DNA of 64,000 nucleotides from assembly GCA_034687125.1 (NCBI GenBank), contig JAQGBZ010000048.1:205478-269477 (forward strand). The letters run 5' to 3'. The stretch's first letter is position 1. Each line of letters opens with the position of its first letter. The notes beneath the pieces were generated by a model, which saw only the letters and a program-made list of their open reading frames with translations, was not told where the DNA came from and made no database searches. The position numbers and the translations under genes are program-made. Positions 36,939-48,709 of the stretch are shown piece by piece. This DNA comes from Neelides folsomi. Its lineage: Eukaryota; Arthropoda; Collembola; Neelipleona; Neelidae.

Positions 36939-39211
36939 TCAGAGCGCGGTCACTTCATCGTCAACTTCAACACCGTCATGAGTGAGATTCACTTCATAGC
37001 TATTTTAAAAACAATCATTAAATTTAAGGAGCTTTAAAAGACAATTCACAAAATCGGATCATAAGAGTTGATTTTTTACTTACTAAATATTCTTTGCCCG
37101 CATTCTGCTGTACTCATTATCAAAGATTAATGTGTCTGAAAAAATAAGATTTTTTGAATGTTACATAAATAGAGGAGTTATTCAATTAATTTAATTAATA
37201 AGAAAATTCTCACATTTTCCCACTCCATTGCATGTGATGGTTCCTTCTGCAATGCAATGAGAAATAAATAATATAAGATTAACTAAAAGATTATGATTAA
37301 ATTACACTTTAACCTTATAAGGATACATTTTAACAAGATTATTAAATAAAATGGTAGTTTAGTATTAAAGTTAAACTAAACGTATATCAAGCAAATCAAT
37401 TTTATATACAGAGATATGTATATGATACATACTTTGAGTTTCAACGTGAGAAGAAAATCTTTCATATTTCACAATTTCTTCTTCGTTTCCATAAATGATG
37501 GAAAACCCAATATCAAAATCGTCGGTTTTGAATTGATAGCTAGAAATTCATTTTTTGTTAACATTGTCGCATGCTAATGTAAATTACATAAATAATGCAA
37601 AAAAATCAAATTCTTGTTTTTTGCACCTCAGAGTTGTTCCAGGTTTGGTGATGTCATAAATGATCTTCAATTTCTCTCCAGCTTCGACAGAGACGGGAAT
37701 CAGTCCACTATGAGATTCCTCACCGATTTCTCCCCCATTGATTTCATTAGATTGGAAGATTTCCACTTTGCTGTTCGTTCCTCCCAATTTGGGTGGGAGT
37801 AAACTTGTGGAAATTGATTTGGCCAGTGATGCCTTCCATTTGTTTGCATTTGACCCGTGAATTTCAACTTTGGACAAAGTTCTCGCAGTGAGAAGAGGTT
37901 TGATCAAGGCAAACAAAATTGCAAAGATTCTCGGGGCGTTGATTCCATAAGCTTTGGCTAGCACTTCGGGATAATTATCCTCCAATCTTCGAACAGTCTT
38001 TTCAAAATAATTTAAATTACTCTTTAATTATAATTAATTATAATCAATAATTAACTTCTAAATGCATGGATTCTATTTTTTATTATGAGTTTTATATAGA
38101 AGCTAATAATAATATTTCACAACTTACGGATAACATTGCATCAACGCCTGTAATAAATATCAAGAGTTTTATTAGCAAATGATATTGAATAAATATTAAA
38201 GGTCATTAATTTTAATTGCTACTAAATTTTATAATTAATTTGACTTATAATTAAATTCACTTACATCCCATGGTTGTAATTTGCTTGAGCGAGAATCCTT
38301 CCATGTCAAAAATCATAATGAGCTGAGTAACCGGTCGTCCTTCTTTGCTCTTTTGTCGCATTAACTCTGCCAGACGTTCATTGATCTGATCATTGTACTT
38401 GATATAAACATCTCGCTCCCCATTCGAAATCAATTTCGCTATGCTTTTAATCAAAACAATTAAAATAATATCAATAAATAATTACTAATTATCAATCAAT
38501 TATCAGATTTGGTTCTTTCGTTTCTCTTACTTACTTCCATCTCCCAAAAGGAACAAAATTAACTAAAAATAATCAAATCAGTCAATTATTAATCAGTTAA
38601 CTATTTAAAGTTACTGACCTGGATTTCCCGTCTTTTCGTCATGTCCCAAAATGTAAAATGGATAATTTTTGACCAAATGTTCTGGTGGAGTCCAAGAGAG
38701 AATTGAATCAATTTCATTTTCCTTTCTCCATGCTAAAGACTAGAAAATTACAAATTTTTAAATAATTGAATTTCCACGTTTTGAATTCAAACATGATTAA
38801 TAATCAAATAGTTAAATACTTTTCGAATCATATCTTCTGCTTTGTCAAGATCATCGTCTCTTGCTAAAAAATCCAATTTAATTATCATTAGATTTACACA
38901 CAATTTATAAGGTCAAATCTTATGATAAATCTTATTACTCGTTACTCGTAATGTAATTGTAAAGTTTTACCTCTAATCCATTTAACAATGTTGTAATTCT
39001 CCAATTGCTCATTGGTCATTTCAAGATCTTGGATTCGAATTTTTAGCTATAAAAATTAAAAGATTAAGAATTAAGCTCACGGGAGTATTTACATTCATTA
39101 TATATTAAATCTTTAAAGATTTTTATCATTATAGTTTTATTTATTTATGAAATCATTTGTGATTGTGAATACATTTTCAATTAAATCCAACTCCTTTGCT
39201 GTTGGCTCCAT
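36939..39211 (-). CDS. SEC14-like protein with GOLD domain, copy 2
   Basis: Twelve exons: 39211-39173, 39046-38971, 38863-38820, 38739-38619, 38562-38535, 38443-38265, 38147-38128, 37997-37627, 37539-37433, 37246-37214, 37135-37084 and 36999-36939, 376 residues. It starts MEPTAKELDLIEN, like copy 1's MAAPTEKELEVLAK. The CRAL-TRIO core reads QLIMIFDMEGFSLKQI and INAPRIFAILFALIKPLLTA, then KLGGTN. A GOLD domain follows (QFKTDDFDIGFSIIYG, GTITCNGVGK, YTLIFDNEYSRMRAKNIYYE) with a short acidic tail ending DDEVTAL. Several exon boundaries match copy 1, so the pair arose by local duplication. Two exons are tiny (28 and 20 nt). Predicted cytosolic lipid-transfer protein; ligand unknown. Confidence 0.9.
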
Positions 39212-40231
39212 TTTATTTTATTTTAAAGTAACGTTTGTTTGTATTATAGGTTTTTTTAAAAATATTTTAATGATAAATTATCAAATAAAATGTTATTTTT
39301 AAGTATTACTGTTAATAATTAAAGTTTTACAAAGGTTTTAAATTTTATTTTTACAAGTAATTAAGTAAAATTGTAAAATATGATATATGGATGAAAATAG
39401 CTCTCAAGTTAAAAAATCTCAAATTGCTCATTGAGCTTAAATGAATTATAAATGAAATGAATAAAGCTTTAAATGAAATGAAACCCATCATTAAATTAAT
39501 CATCATTATTTATAAGAGATTTTAATTTTAATTATGATATGATGTCCACAGTGGAGAATTGGAGAATATCCGCTCATTCAATGTTACATAAACCATTTAA
39601 TAACATTATTGAGTGTATTCATTGATGTTGCACTTTCACGCTCAAGTTTAACACGCAAAGTTTTTTTTCTAAATGTAAATATTCTGTGATGCTGCTGATA
39701 CTTGCTTTACCTAATGTTATTATTACATAAAGCTGATACTTGCATTGTAAAGTACACTTTATAACTAAAATACATTCATAAATATTTGAACTTGAATACC
39801 ATAATATTGGCAATGAATGAAGGTCTGGGTTAAATGAAGGACAATGATTTAATTATAATTTTTAACTTTTATTATTAATAAAGATAAATATTTATTACAG
39901 GTAGTAAACGCAAATGTTCATATTTAAATCATTTATATACATTTTTTGTTTAAAACCTTAATTAATACTCTTAGTATTTATATTAAACTATAATATGTAT
40001 ATTACATCCTATGTTAACAGTTTAATCTAATTTAACACGTAACGATTACAAACATAACAAGTAAAGTTTTAAAATCTCAAGTAATGTCACATATTATGTA
40101 ATTTACAAAGTTGTCTTGATTAAAAGTTGAGAAAATGTAACAGTGATAATTTTTGATTTTTGTACCTGAATAACAAAAGTAATTGGCAATGGTCGACGAT
40201 CATGCAATACATAAAATTATAATGCATTACT
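39212..40231. other. intergenic spacer
   Basis: AT-rich. It contains a small cluster of AAATGAAATGAATAAA-like units near 39440-39485. No gene seen. Confidence 0.5.
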
Positions 40232-41026
40232 TTATTCATTATTTGTCTCATCAATTTGAATGACAAAAACCTCCGATTGGATTTCTTCCATTTCACCTTC
40301 CAAATCCGATGTTTTGGGGAAATCCTGTAATAGTTAATTATGATATAATTAACAAAATACGATGATATAAGTAATATTTAATATTGTAGTTAATATAATA
40401 AATTATCAATTGTATCAATATGAAAATACCTCTTCGTTTTCATCCTGCTGACAATAACGTCCACAACAACAATTGCAACAACAACAGCAGCACAAACAGC
40501 AATAAAGACAAGAGAAAATTCCTAAGAGGGCAAAGCAAACCCAAAACCACCATGATTTGAAGAGCATTAGGAATTTGATATCTTTAATATCCTCAATTCC
40601 TCTCTTGTCTGCAAGGTTGAGTCCGATAGATCCATACTAAAAATAATTAAAAATGGTTATTATAGTGGTTAAATTAAAATTAATAAAAGTTTAGTCTTTG
40701 TTTTAATTTCTTTACTTTGTCGTAGATTTGCCTTCTCGTTGGATCTAAAAGGACTTTATGAATTCTATTGATTTCTTTAAATTTGTCGAGGGCTTCGGGT
40801 CGTCCGGGATTTTTGTCTGGATGATGTCGAAGGGCAAGTTTTCGATAAGCCCTGGAAATTTCTTCTTCATTTGCATCTTTTGAAACGCCAAGTTCGGCAT
40901 AAAAACTTTTTCCTTCTCTCCTATTAAAATTATTTATTTATTTTATACCTAAGCAGTGTTTTATTGTGAGTTTGAATAGTTATTTTGTTATTTTGAATGA
41001 ACTTACGAAAATCTTCTCCCTCCCAT
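40232..41026 (-). CDS. DNAJC5: cysteine string protein (DnaJ co-chaperone)
   Basis: Four exons: 41026-41007, 40920-40716, 40636-40430 and 40324-40232, 174 residues. The J domain is at about 10-75: [20 protein letters not shown], then HHPDKNPG with the HPD triad that stimulates Hsc70, and [20 protein letters not shown]. After the linker comes the cysteine string [20 protein letters not shown], the palmitoylated membrane anchor that places CSP on synaptic and secretory vesicles. With Hsc70 and SGT it keeps SNAP-25 folded. The C-terminus is acidic ([13 protein letters not shown]). Domain order and length (about 200 in other animals) fit. The very short first exon (MGGRRF) matches the N-terminal tail of CSP, where a PKA-site serine lies just before the J domain. 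Confidence 0.95.
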
Positions 41027-41367
41027 CTTTTGATGATATTTAATACAAGAATTTATAAAATGCAGAGGAAATGGACATTATGTAGAATTTAATATGGAAG
41101 ACATCTGTGATGCTAAAATTTGTAAAAAGGACATTTGCTCATTAGAGAAATTATCTTATCAAATTGTTTTGTTATCAACTATTAGTTCATTACATGCTTT
41201 ATGTTAAAAACTTATAATTCACGATAATATTCGCGTATATGGAATTATAATTTTATGAATGCCCATCTAAAATGAATGAGTATGAAACAGATATGATTTG
41301 AGTTAATATACAATGATAAATAACAATGAATGATAACATACAATGGTATTTACTATGTTTGATATTA
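41027..41367. other. short intergenic spacer
   Basis: AT-rich upstream region of the cysteine string protein gene and 3' flank of the acetyltransferase gene. Nothing else recognised. Confidence 0.5.
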
Positions 41368-42171
41368 TTATTGCAATTTCGCAATCATTGTTCCATGCCC
41401 TGGCAATTCTTTTATTGGCCCTGATGAATTTGCAGAATGGAAAAGTTGAGTGTTTAAAATTTGTCCTCCGAGATTGGTCATGGCTTCTTTCATTTCTTTG
41501 GTGGAGCAATAAACAAAGAAAATTGTCAACTTTTCATTTTTCATCACTTCAACACTTGTTTTCATCATTTGATTTACAAGTTGTGGAGGCGAAGAAAGTA
41601 GAAAAAGTTCTCCATAAGAAGAAACGTTAAATATTTCAAATGCGTTTCCCTCCTTCTCAATTTTTTCACAAACATTAATGAACGTTTGACATTCTTCCGT
41701 TTCGAATTGATAATGATTTGAAAATTTGAATCCTTTTCTGTGATTCACAACAATTCCAACTCCTAAAATCTCCTGAAATTATTAATTTTAGTTAAATTAT
41801 AATAAAAAATAAATTATCTTACAATAAAAATACTAAATATGTAATAATAAATGATTTATACTAATAATTAATATAAAAATTAATTGATTCTGGTATAGTT
41901 CATAATTAATTGAGAATTGATAAAATATTTTTTAAATCGACCTTACTTGGTTTTCATTTGTAGCAACAATTGAATAATTTTCTTTGAGAGCTCCTTTGAT
42001 AATTCCCCATAACTCAGAAGCCCCTCTTTCATTCCTATCTAATCCACAGTACAAAGGAATTGGATCCTCTTTGAAATAGTTATTTAAAAGAAATGAAAAT
42101 ATTTCATCGCTATCTTCCACTTGAGCTTTTCTTATTAGGAAATTATCCAAAGTAGAAAGAAAATCCATCAT
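41368..42171 (-). CDS. GNAT-family acetyltransferase, AANAT-like
   Basis: Two exons, 42171-41947 and 41772-41368, 209 residues. The N-terminus (FLIRKAQVEDSDEIFSFLLN, then YFKEDPIP) matches arthropod arylalkylamine/dopamine N-acetyltransferases, where the motif is NFFKDEPL. Beta-strand 4 reads EILGVGIVVN. The C-terminal half contains ELPGHGTMIAKLQ. In the family the acetyl-CoA loop is Q/R-x-x-G-x-G/A; here the region near YGELFLLSSPPQLVNQMM is not a good match, so substrate and even activity are open. Such enzymes acetylate biogenic amines in the cytosol. A second start codon lies directly after the first (MMDFL). Confidence 0.75.
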
Positions 42172-42438
42172 TGTGTGTTCAACTGAACGTATTGAATGAT
42201 AATTGCAATTAATTTATAAAATGAAGAATAACTCTTTTAGCTAATGAATGAATATTTCATCAATTGACCAATTGCCAATTGATAATGAAAATAATGATAA
42301 AAGAATAAATGAATGTTGATTAAATAAATGAATAATGAATAAAATGGAACAATGTTTGATAATTTAATAATGTAAAAGTCAGAATGGTTATAATTGATAC
42401 ATATATCATTAATACATTACATATTTATGCATATTTAG

Positions 42439-44692
42439 TTAAACTGTGTCAATTGTTTCAAGGACGGTTCCCGATAGCGCGAGATCATAAAAGTGATGAA
42501 CAAGATGTTTTTTGAAAAATTCTCTCGCGGCCGCCTCGGTTTGAACTGATTTGAATTTGAGATCCGCAAATGCTCTTTCTTTTTGCGTTCCTTCCCATAC
42601 CAAAACACATTTGTTCCACATGCCTTCTTTGTCCTATAAGTAATTTAAATAATATTAATTTAACTTCAATTGACAATTTATTGAGCATGAATTTTGATAA
42701 TATTTATAATATTTTGCATTTAAATAAATACCAATTAATATAATACCAATAAATAAAGGTATTATTACCTTCACGGGATCTTCATCCCATTTAATCCTAT
42801 GAAGCATAAGTCTCTTAAATTTCTTTTGTTGTTTTGGGCCTCCTTCCACTACAATAACATTGCATTCACGATGAAGAAGAACGCATCCGGTCATTTGAAG
42901 TTGCCTAATTGAAAATAGGTAATTTTGATTTTTAAATTGCGATTAAAATTTGGAATTATGAATATAAGTAATAGTTAAACTTACTTGGCGTTTGTTTCAA
43001 CTTTGAATCTTTTGGCCATTGAAGAAAAGTCATCAAGACGGTAAACAGAAACGTGAACTCCTGAAGAAGTGTCTTCTTTTATTTTCCTCAATTTCTTATC
43101 CTTTTTCTGTTCTCCTGTTAATTTCCGATTCGCATTTGATTCTTCGTGAGTTTTCTGTCTTTTGGCCATTTGTTGTCGAACGTGGGCTTCAACTTTGGTA
43201 GGATCTTGAACTCTATAAAAATACAATTTCTAATTTAGTATAATTCATTTATTTTAACCATTATTGAATAACTATTATGAATTTTTTTTATAAAACTTAC
43301 GCTTCAATTCCAAGGACTCTCATGAGATTTGAAATTCTAACTTTTGCTTGTGGCGCTGGATCCAAACCAAGTCGGATCTTTTCTTGCTTTTCTTTCCAAG
43401 TTTCTCTCCGGTTAACTCGGCGAAGTTTCTTTTTCTCTTTTTTTGTTAGGAAAATAGGAAGAAAAACTGGGTTGTTGGGTTCTGTTGGACAGCGGATCTA
43501 AAAACAATTTAAATTGTGTAATAAAGCAATTTTTCATGATTTGAATTTTTCAAAATTTCAAAATTAATTAAATTAATAACTCATTAACTACAATCAACAT
43601 TAAAATTTAGAATATTTACCTGAGCAGGATGTTCAATTAGATTAGTAATTGCTTCAGATTTTACAGGGGAGTCATAACTTAAAGGAGTTACTTCATTTTC
43701 TTCAAGTAATAATGCATCCCACCATCTAAATAATATTTTTCATTATATTAATGGTAAAACACTAGTAATTTGATCTTTAATTAAAATAAATGATATATAT
43801 TTTTGAAAATAATCAAAGGTTTGTATTATTTACTCTATCTTGGGAATGTATTCCTGAGTTTGTGTGGCTTCTGAGCTCAAAACAGCCCCTGAGAGTTTGG
43901 CAAGTCTTGCCGCTGTCGAAATTCCCGTCCTTCTTGCTTTATCTGCAATTTCTGCTTGTAATCGTTCTAATTGGGCGTGACGACGAAGTTTTGCAGCTGC
44001 TGCAGTAAACTAAAAAATAATTTTGTTAACTTAAAATTTATAATAACATACATAAAAATTAATTAATTAAATAATATCTAGATTTAGTTAAAGAGTACAA
44101 ATTAATCCCATTACCTTTCCCGGTTCATTAAAATGAAGTTCTTTTCTTTTTCGACCTTTTGATGGCCCAAGTCGGTCATCAAAATAAATGTTATTCGGTG
44201 GTGTTGGAGGTCGTGGTTTAACTGGTTCCGGTTTTCTCTGAGCCCTCAAGTTCGCTTTAAGTGTTGGGATGTGTGTAGGTAATCCAAGAGCGTTTCCGCC
44301 AGCGTCAATCGCCCTTCCTTCTCCGTCCAACAAAAGGGGCAACGGACGAGCTAAACGAGCTGCAACGGCAGCTTGCAACTCTGCGACCCTTGCCTTTTTT
44401 TCTTCAAGTAAATCGGGTTGAAGTGCAGGTCGAAGAATGAGAGGTTCCGGCTGAAAATTAAATATTATTATTTTCTTTTCTCTTTCTGTGTTCTACAAAC
44501 TTTACAAACTATCCTTAACTGTGGGTTTTGTACCTTTTGGTATTTTATTGAAACAGGAGGAACAGATGCCATGAAGGGCCTTGGCGTTGGAACTTGTTGT
44601 ACAATTCCAATTTGACGCTTTCGCTCTTCGATGGTCCGCTGAGCGTTGGCCATCATTTCCTTAATTGCCTCGTCACTTAAAATCGGGTTCAT
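42439..44692 (-). CDS. PRPF3: U4/U6 small nuclear ribonucleoprotein Prp3
   Basis: Eight exons: 44692-44534, 44450-44115, 44009-43834, 43725-43620, 43497-43301, 43212-42985, 42904-42769 and 42633-42439, 510 residues. PRPF3 holds the U4/U6 duplex in the tri-snRNP. The PRP3 domain is clear: [109 protein letters not shown]. The C-terminal DUF1115 domain follows: [20 protein letters not shown] and [20 protein letters not shown]. The start is oddly late: the first residues ([20 protein letters not shown]) match human PRPF3 only after its PWI domain. The frame stays open 5' of the ATG to an acceptor at about 44727, so an upstream coding exon is possible but none was recognised. Confidence 0.93.
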
Positions 44693-46082
44693 CTTGGTTT
44701 TATGTAGTCTAAATAATTTTTCTCTCTGTAATAAAATAAATATTTTATTTTCATCAAAATTAAACAAATTATAATTATAATATTTCCAATATTCCGATGA
44801 CCCATTTTGTTATAAATTATACAAATATTGGAAAAATTCGAATATTAGAAAGTAAAGTATTAAATGTACAAAAGTTAAAAAATTAATTATATTGAATTAC
44901 TTGTAAAGTATAGGATTCAAAGGAGCCAAAATATCCGCTCGCGATTAATTGGAATAAAGGTGATTTTAATGTGAAATTAATTAATTAAGTCGCCGGGAAT
45001 CCCAATCCAATCCAGTTAAGATGAAAAAGGTGAGAGATTGGCAAATTGCGAAAAGAAGCGACGAATATTTGAAAGTCGTGAACTGGTCGGGTCACGATTT
45101 AGTCTCTTTAGAATCCTCGTGGCGGTTGAAGTGGAAGTGTGCATGCCTCGCTCACATTCTAAGCGCCGTTATTACGTAAGTTCATTGACCACCCGCGCAA
45201 GACCAAGACGAGTACACGAGTCTCAAGGTAATTATCATTACGGTCCCTCAATCACCTTCGCTAACTTAATTAACTTCCGCAATTCACATCCGTCTTTCCC
45301 CAGTTCGGTCCACTCCATCTTTGCTCCCTCGGGTTTTGCATTTCTCGGACTGAAAATTGAGATTCGGGCCAAGGTCGCTTATTTTCCTTTCCGCCCACCC
45401 GTTTACTTCGCCCCCACTTTTTCACAAACTTTCCATTTAATTCCCCCATTGACTCACTTCATTACTTAACAACTTTTCCTCGTGGAACGTTCTCACTTTA
45501 TATTCCCATTTGCAATTTGCAATTTCTACTTCCTCTTCCAAACGTCCAATATTGTGAGATTTTGGTCCATTGTCCTCATTAATAATGAGTCATTCATTTA
45601 ATCCATTTAGAGATATAATAAGAGATAATTGGGAGTTGGGATGAGATCATAGTTTTAATTGGGATGAGATCGTTTTTAACTAAATTCCTAGAACGTTTTT
45701 AATACTATAAATATTTTTCCATTTCCAGAAGTGGAGGGCAGAAGAAATCCGAGTCTTTAAACAGAAGCATGTTGGCAGGAGTTGATGCCGTTGTCGAAGT
45801 TGGAGAGTGTTATTGGAGGAGTCAACTACTGAAGATATCTAAATCGCCTGGAACTTTGGCGGCCGCCTCTTGATCCCCTTTCACTAAACCCAAAAAAATA
45901 AGTTCTGGCTGGACCAGCACAAGTGCTTGTGATCTTTCGGGTTGGGGGGTTCTTTTTAGTCGTAGTTAATTAGTTGGGACAGAGTTTATTTTTCTCTTAG
46001 TTATCATCTTCGAATACTTCCTTTAAATCCAGTGCCCATCAGTTAAATCAAGTGATTTCCCCCCAAAAGCTTCCATATTTAA
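44693..46082. other. divergent promoter region of PRPF3 and IFRD1
   Basis: A head-to-head gap of 1.4 kb with an unusually GC-rich core (about 45000-45480). On the plus strand a consensus donor GTAAGT (45176) and an acceptor TTTCCAG (45724-45729) suggest an untranslated first exon for IFRD1 ending at 45175 and a second beginning at 45730, which contains the IFRD1 start. On the minus strand an acceptor at about 44727 and a donor-like CAAGTAATT (about 44905) suggest an untranslated first exon for PRPF3. A 143-codon plus-strand frame across 45038-45469 has no homology and crosses the donor. Confidence 0.45.
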
Positions 46083-48674
46083 ATGAGAATGCCGAAGAGA
46101 AGTGAAAAGGACAAGAAAAAGCCCAAAAAAGGTTTGGTCAATATTTTATTATCCTTTTAAATACATTTTGTAATTCATTTTAAATTCATTTTATGAATTA
46201 ATATTAATTAATTAATTCAATATACATGTAAAAGTAATCTATTTCATCAATCGTGATAAAATGTCTAGACCGATGCGACTGCGATTTATAAAATATGCAT
46301 AAATTATTTTAATGCCCTTTATAATTGTTTGAAGAAATGACGATGCATGTATTGGTATTACAATATTGCATGTTTCATTTCCTTTATCGACTTTGACCTT
46401 CGATCATGGTTATCTCTTTATATACCCCACCACCACTATCATCTCTTTATCACGAGGTTGACCTTCTAAAGATTTAAACACCTTGTTCAGCAATGCAGCA
46501 GCAATATGGCTTCAATTAAGCTCAATCCCCAAATGCCAAATCCCAATGCAGTCCCAATTGAATTAAAAACAAATGATGTTTTCAGGGCGAGGCCGCGGGT
46601 CGGACGACGAATCGGTGAATGGGGACAGCGGGAGCGTGGTGAGTTCCGACAGAGGTTCTCATGATGATTTCAATGGTAAGTTCAACATTGCAGACAACAC
46701 AAATAACACTGTTAAATCGGTAAAACCCTTTAAAGTAAAATACAATGAATTCAACTTTATCAGGAGATTGATTCATTCTTAAAGAATTCAATGAGTCATA
46801 AAGAAATATATTTAGAATTAATTAAAAGAACCATACATATTTACTAATATATGCCTACGCCTACATCAGTATTTTACACATGTGATAATTAATTATAATT
46901 AGCTTATTTAAATTTTTAATTTCCAAATTCCAGGAGATGTTGAAGGAGATGTCGAGGAAATCCTCGGGGTTGACTCGAAAGTGGCCGAAGCTGTGGACAT
47001 GTTGACTGAAAAGGGAGGACGGGGTCAAGGTCTCGTTGCACTCACGAACCTACTTGCAAATCACTATCTGCCCGAAGCTCTCGTTTCACGAAGAGAAACA
47101 TTAAGAGATGCTTTGGAAAGAACGCTTAAACGTGGAAATTCGACTGAACAAGTAAAACTAGAATCATACTTGTAATTATTTAAATATTAATACTAATACA
47201 GTAATACCAATATTGGCATTTTACTAATATCGGGAAAATGTGAAAAATGTCTAATTTAGTTATTTGCGAAACTAACGATAATAATCACTAGAATTTAGAA
47301 AGTTATTATAATTAAATTAAATTTTAAAGGCACTCGCAGCGAAAGTTGGGTGTTTGGCTGCGATTCAAGTTGCTTCTTTCGACTTTGAATTGGCGAGTGA
47401 AGATTTGGGGATTTTACGCCCCCTCCTTGATTCAATTCTTCTTGATCATACCGCGTCACTTTCTTTGAGAACTACGGTATTAAAAATTTCATTTATCTAC
47501 TCAATTTTTTTTAACTAAATCGACAATTAGGACAATTACATATAAATAATTTAAATAAGCAAAGTAAAAGTAAGTTACACTTAATTGTAAATAGAAATGT
47601 TTTAATTTACACTAATTGTAAGAATCCGTTTATTATAGGTTTGCGAATATGTGTGCTTGGCAGTTTTCCTCTCCGATTCGCTCGAGGAAGCCGCTAGTTT
47701 ATTGAAGATTTTAGAAGGTCTTTTCCGTGTGGAAGGTCTTGCAGGGTCGGCAGTTGCCGGTTGGTCCCTCGTTTTGACGCTCCTTCCCGTTGAGGTCATT
47801 CTTAAACGTGCTACCGAGTGGGTCCGGACACTTGTCACCCTTCTTGACCAACAAGACCTCGAAGTGAGATTGAGATCTGGAGAGGCATTGGCTATACTTT
47901 CAGAAATTGCCGACTTCAACGATGAAGGTCAGGAAAAATATAAAAAAAGGAAATGATACAAAATGTTCAGAATTCAGATGAATATTAAACTTTTATGAAT
48001 GACTTTTGCAATGAATAATGGATATGTTTATTTGCAGAAGGTGAACTTGATATTGACATCGATGGAATTATTGCAAAACTTCGTGAATTGTCGGTGGAGT
48101 CAGTGAAATACCGAACGAAGAAAGATCGGCGCCAGCAACGGCATTCATTTCGAGATTATCTCAGAGCCCTTGAAGTGAGTTTCATTCAATGATGGAATAA
48201 TTAAATTGGCAAATATTGAAATTAGCAGAATTAACATGAAAATTTCTTTAGGATGGAGAAGGGCCTGATTTGTCAATTAAATTCGGACTAGGACAAGTTC
48301 TCGAATTGGATTCATGGGGAAAGAAAAAAGCATACGATTGTTTAGCCCAGGTATTTAACTAACTTTTTATTAAATATACTTTAAAATAAACATTAACTTT
48401 AAACTTAATTATTACTTTAAACTTATAATTATTGTAAATTATTTCTTAACAACCTGTCTGATTTGTCTAGCTTGTTGGAGGAGGGATCAATCGCCATTTG
48501 ACTGACAATGTATTTGTCCGTGGATTGTTTACATTAGGACCACCGAAATTGGTCGTTGGAAATGGGAAAATAGCAAAGGCAGAGCGGCACTTTGCGAATG
48601 CTGAAAGCTTCAAGGCCCGCAGCGTTCAGCGGGCAAAGTCACGCGACCACCGGATGGCTGCGAATGAATTTTGA
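46083..48674 (+). CDS. IFRD1: interferon-related developmental regulator (IFRD1/2 homologue)
   Basis: Eight exons: 46083-46131, 46586-46675, 46934-47151, 47330-47476, 47639-47927, 48038-48174, 48252-48350 and 48471-48674, 410 residues. It starts with a basic tail (MPKRSEKDKKKPKK), then RGRGSDDESVNGDSGSVVSS as in IFRD N-termini. The HEAT-like IFRD domain covers about 70-310 (KGGRGQGLVALTNLLANHYL, VCEYVCLAVFLSDSLEEAAS, RLRSGEALAILSEI). The C-terminal domain has LGQVLELDSWGKKKAYDCLA, FTLGPPK and a final basic helix with FKARSVQRAKSRDHRM. IFRD proteins are transcriptional co-regulators that also bind translationally inactive ribosomes. The first donor (G|GTTTGG) is weak but keeps frame. The stop lies 35 bp from the stop of the convergent USP gene. 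Confidence 0.93.
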
Positions 48675-48709
48675 GTTGTAATAAAAATTATGAGAGATGA
48701 AAAAATATT

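Noticed and set aside
45038-45469. 143-codon plus-strand open frame between PRPF3 and IFRD1
   Set aside because: Lies in the GC-rich divergent promoter, has no homology I recognise and runs across a consensus splice donor at 45176; more likely leader/promoter DNA.
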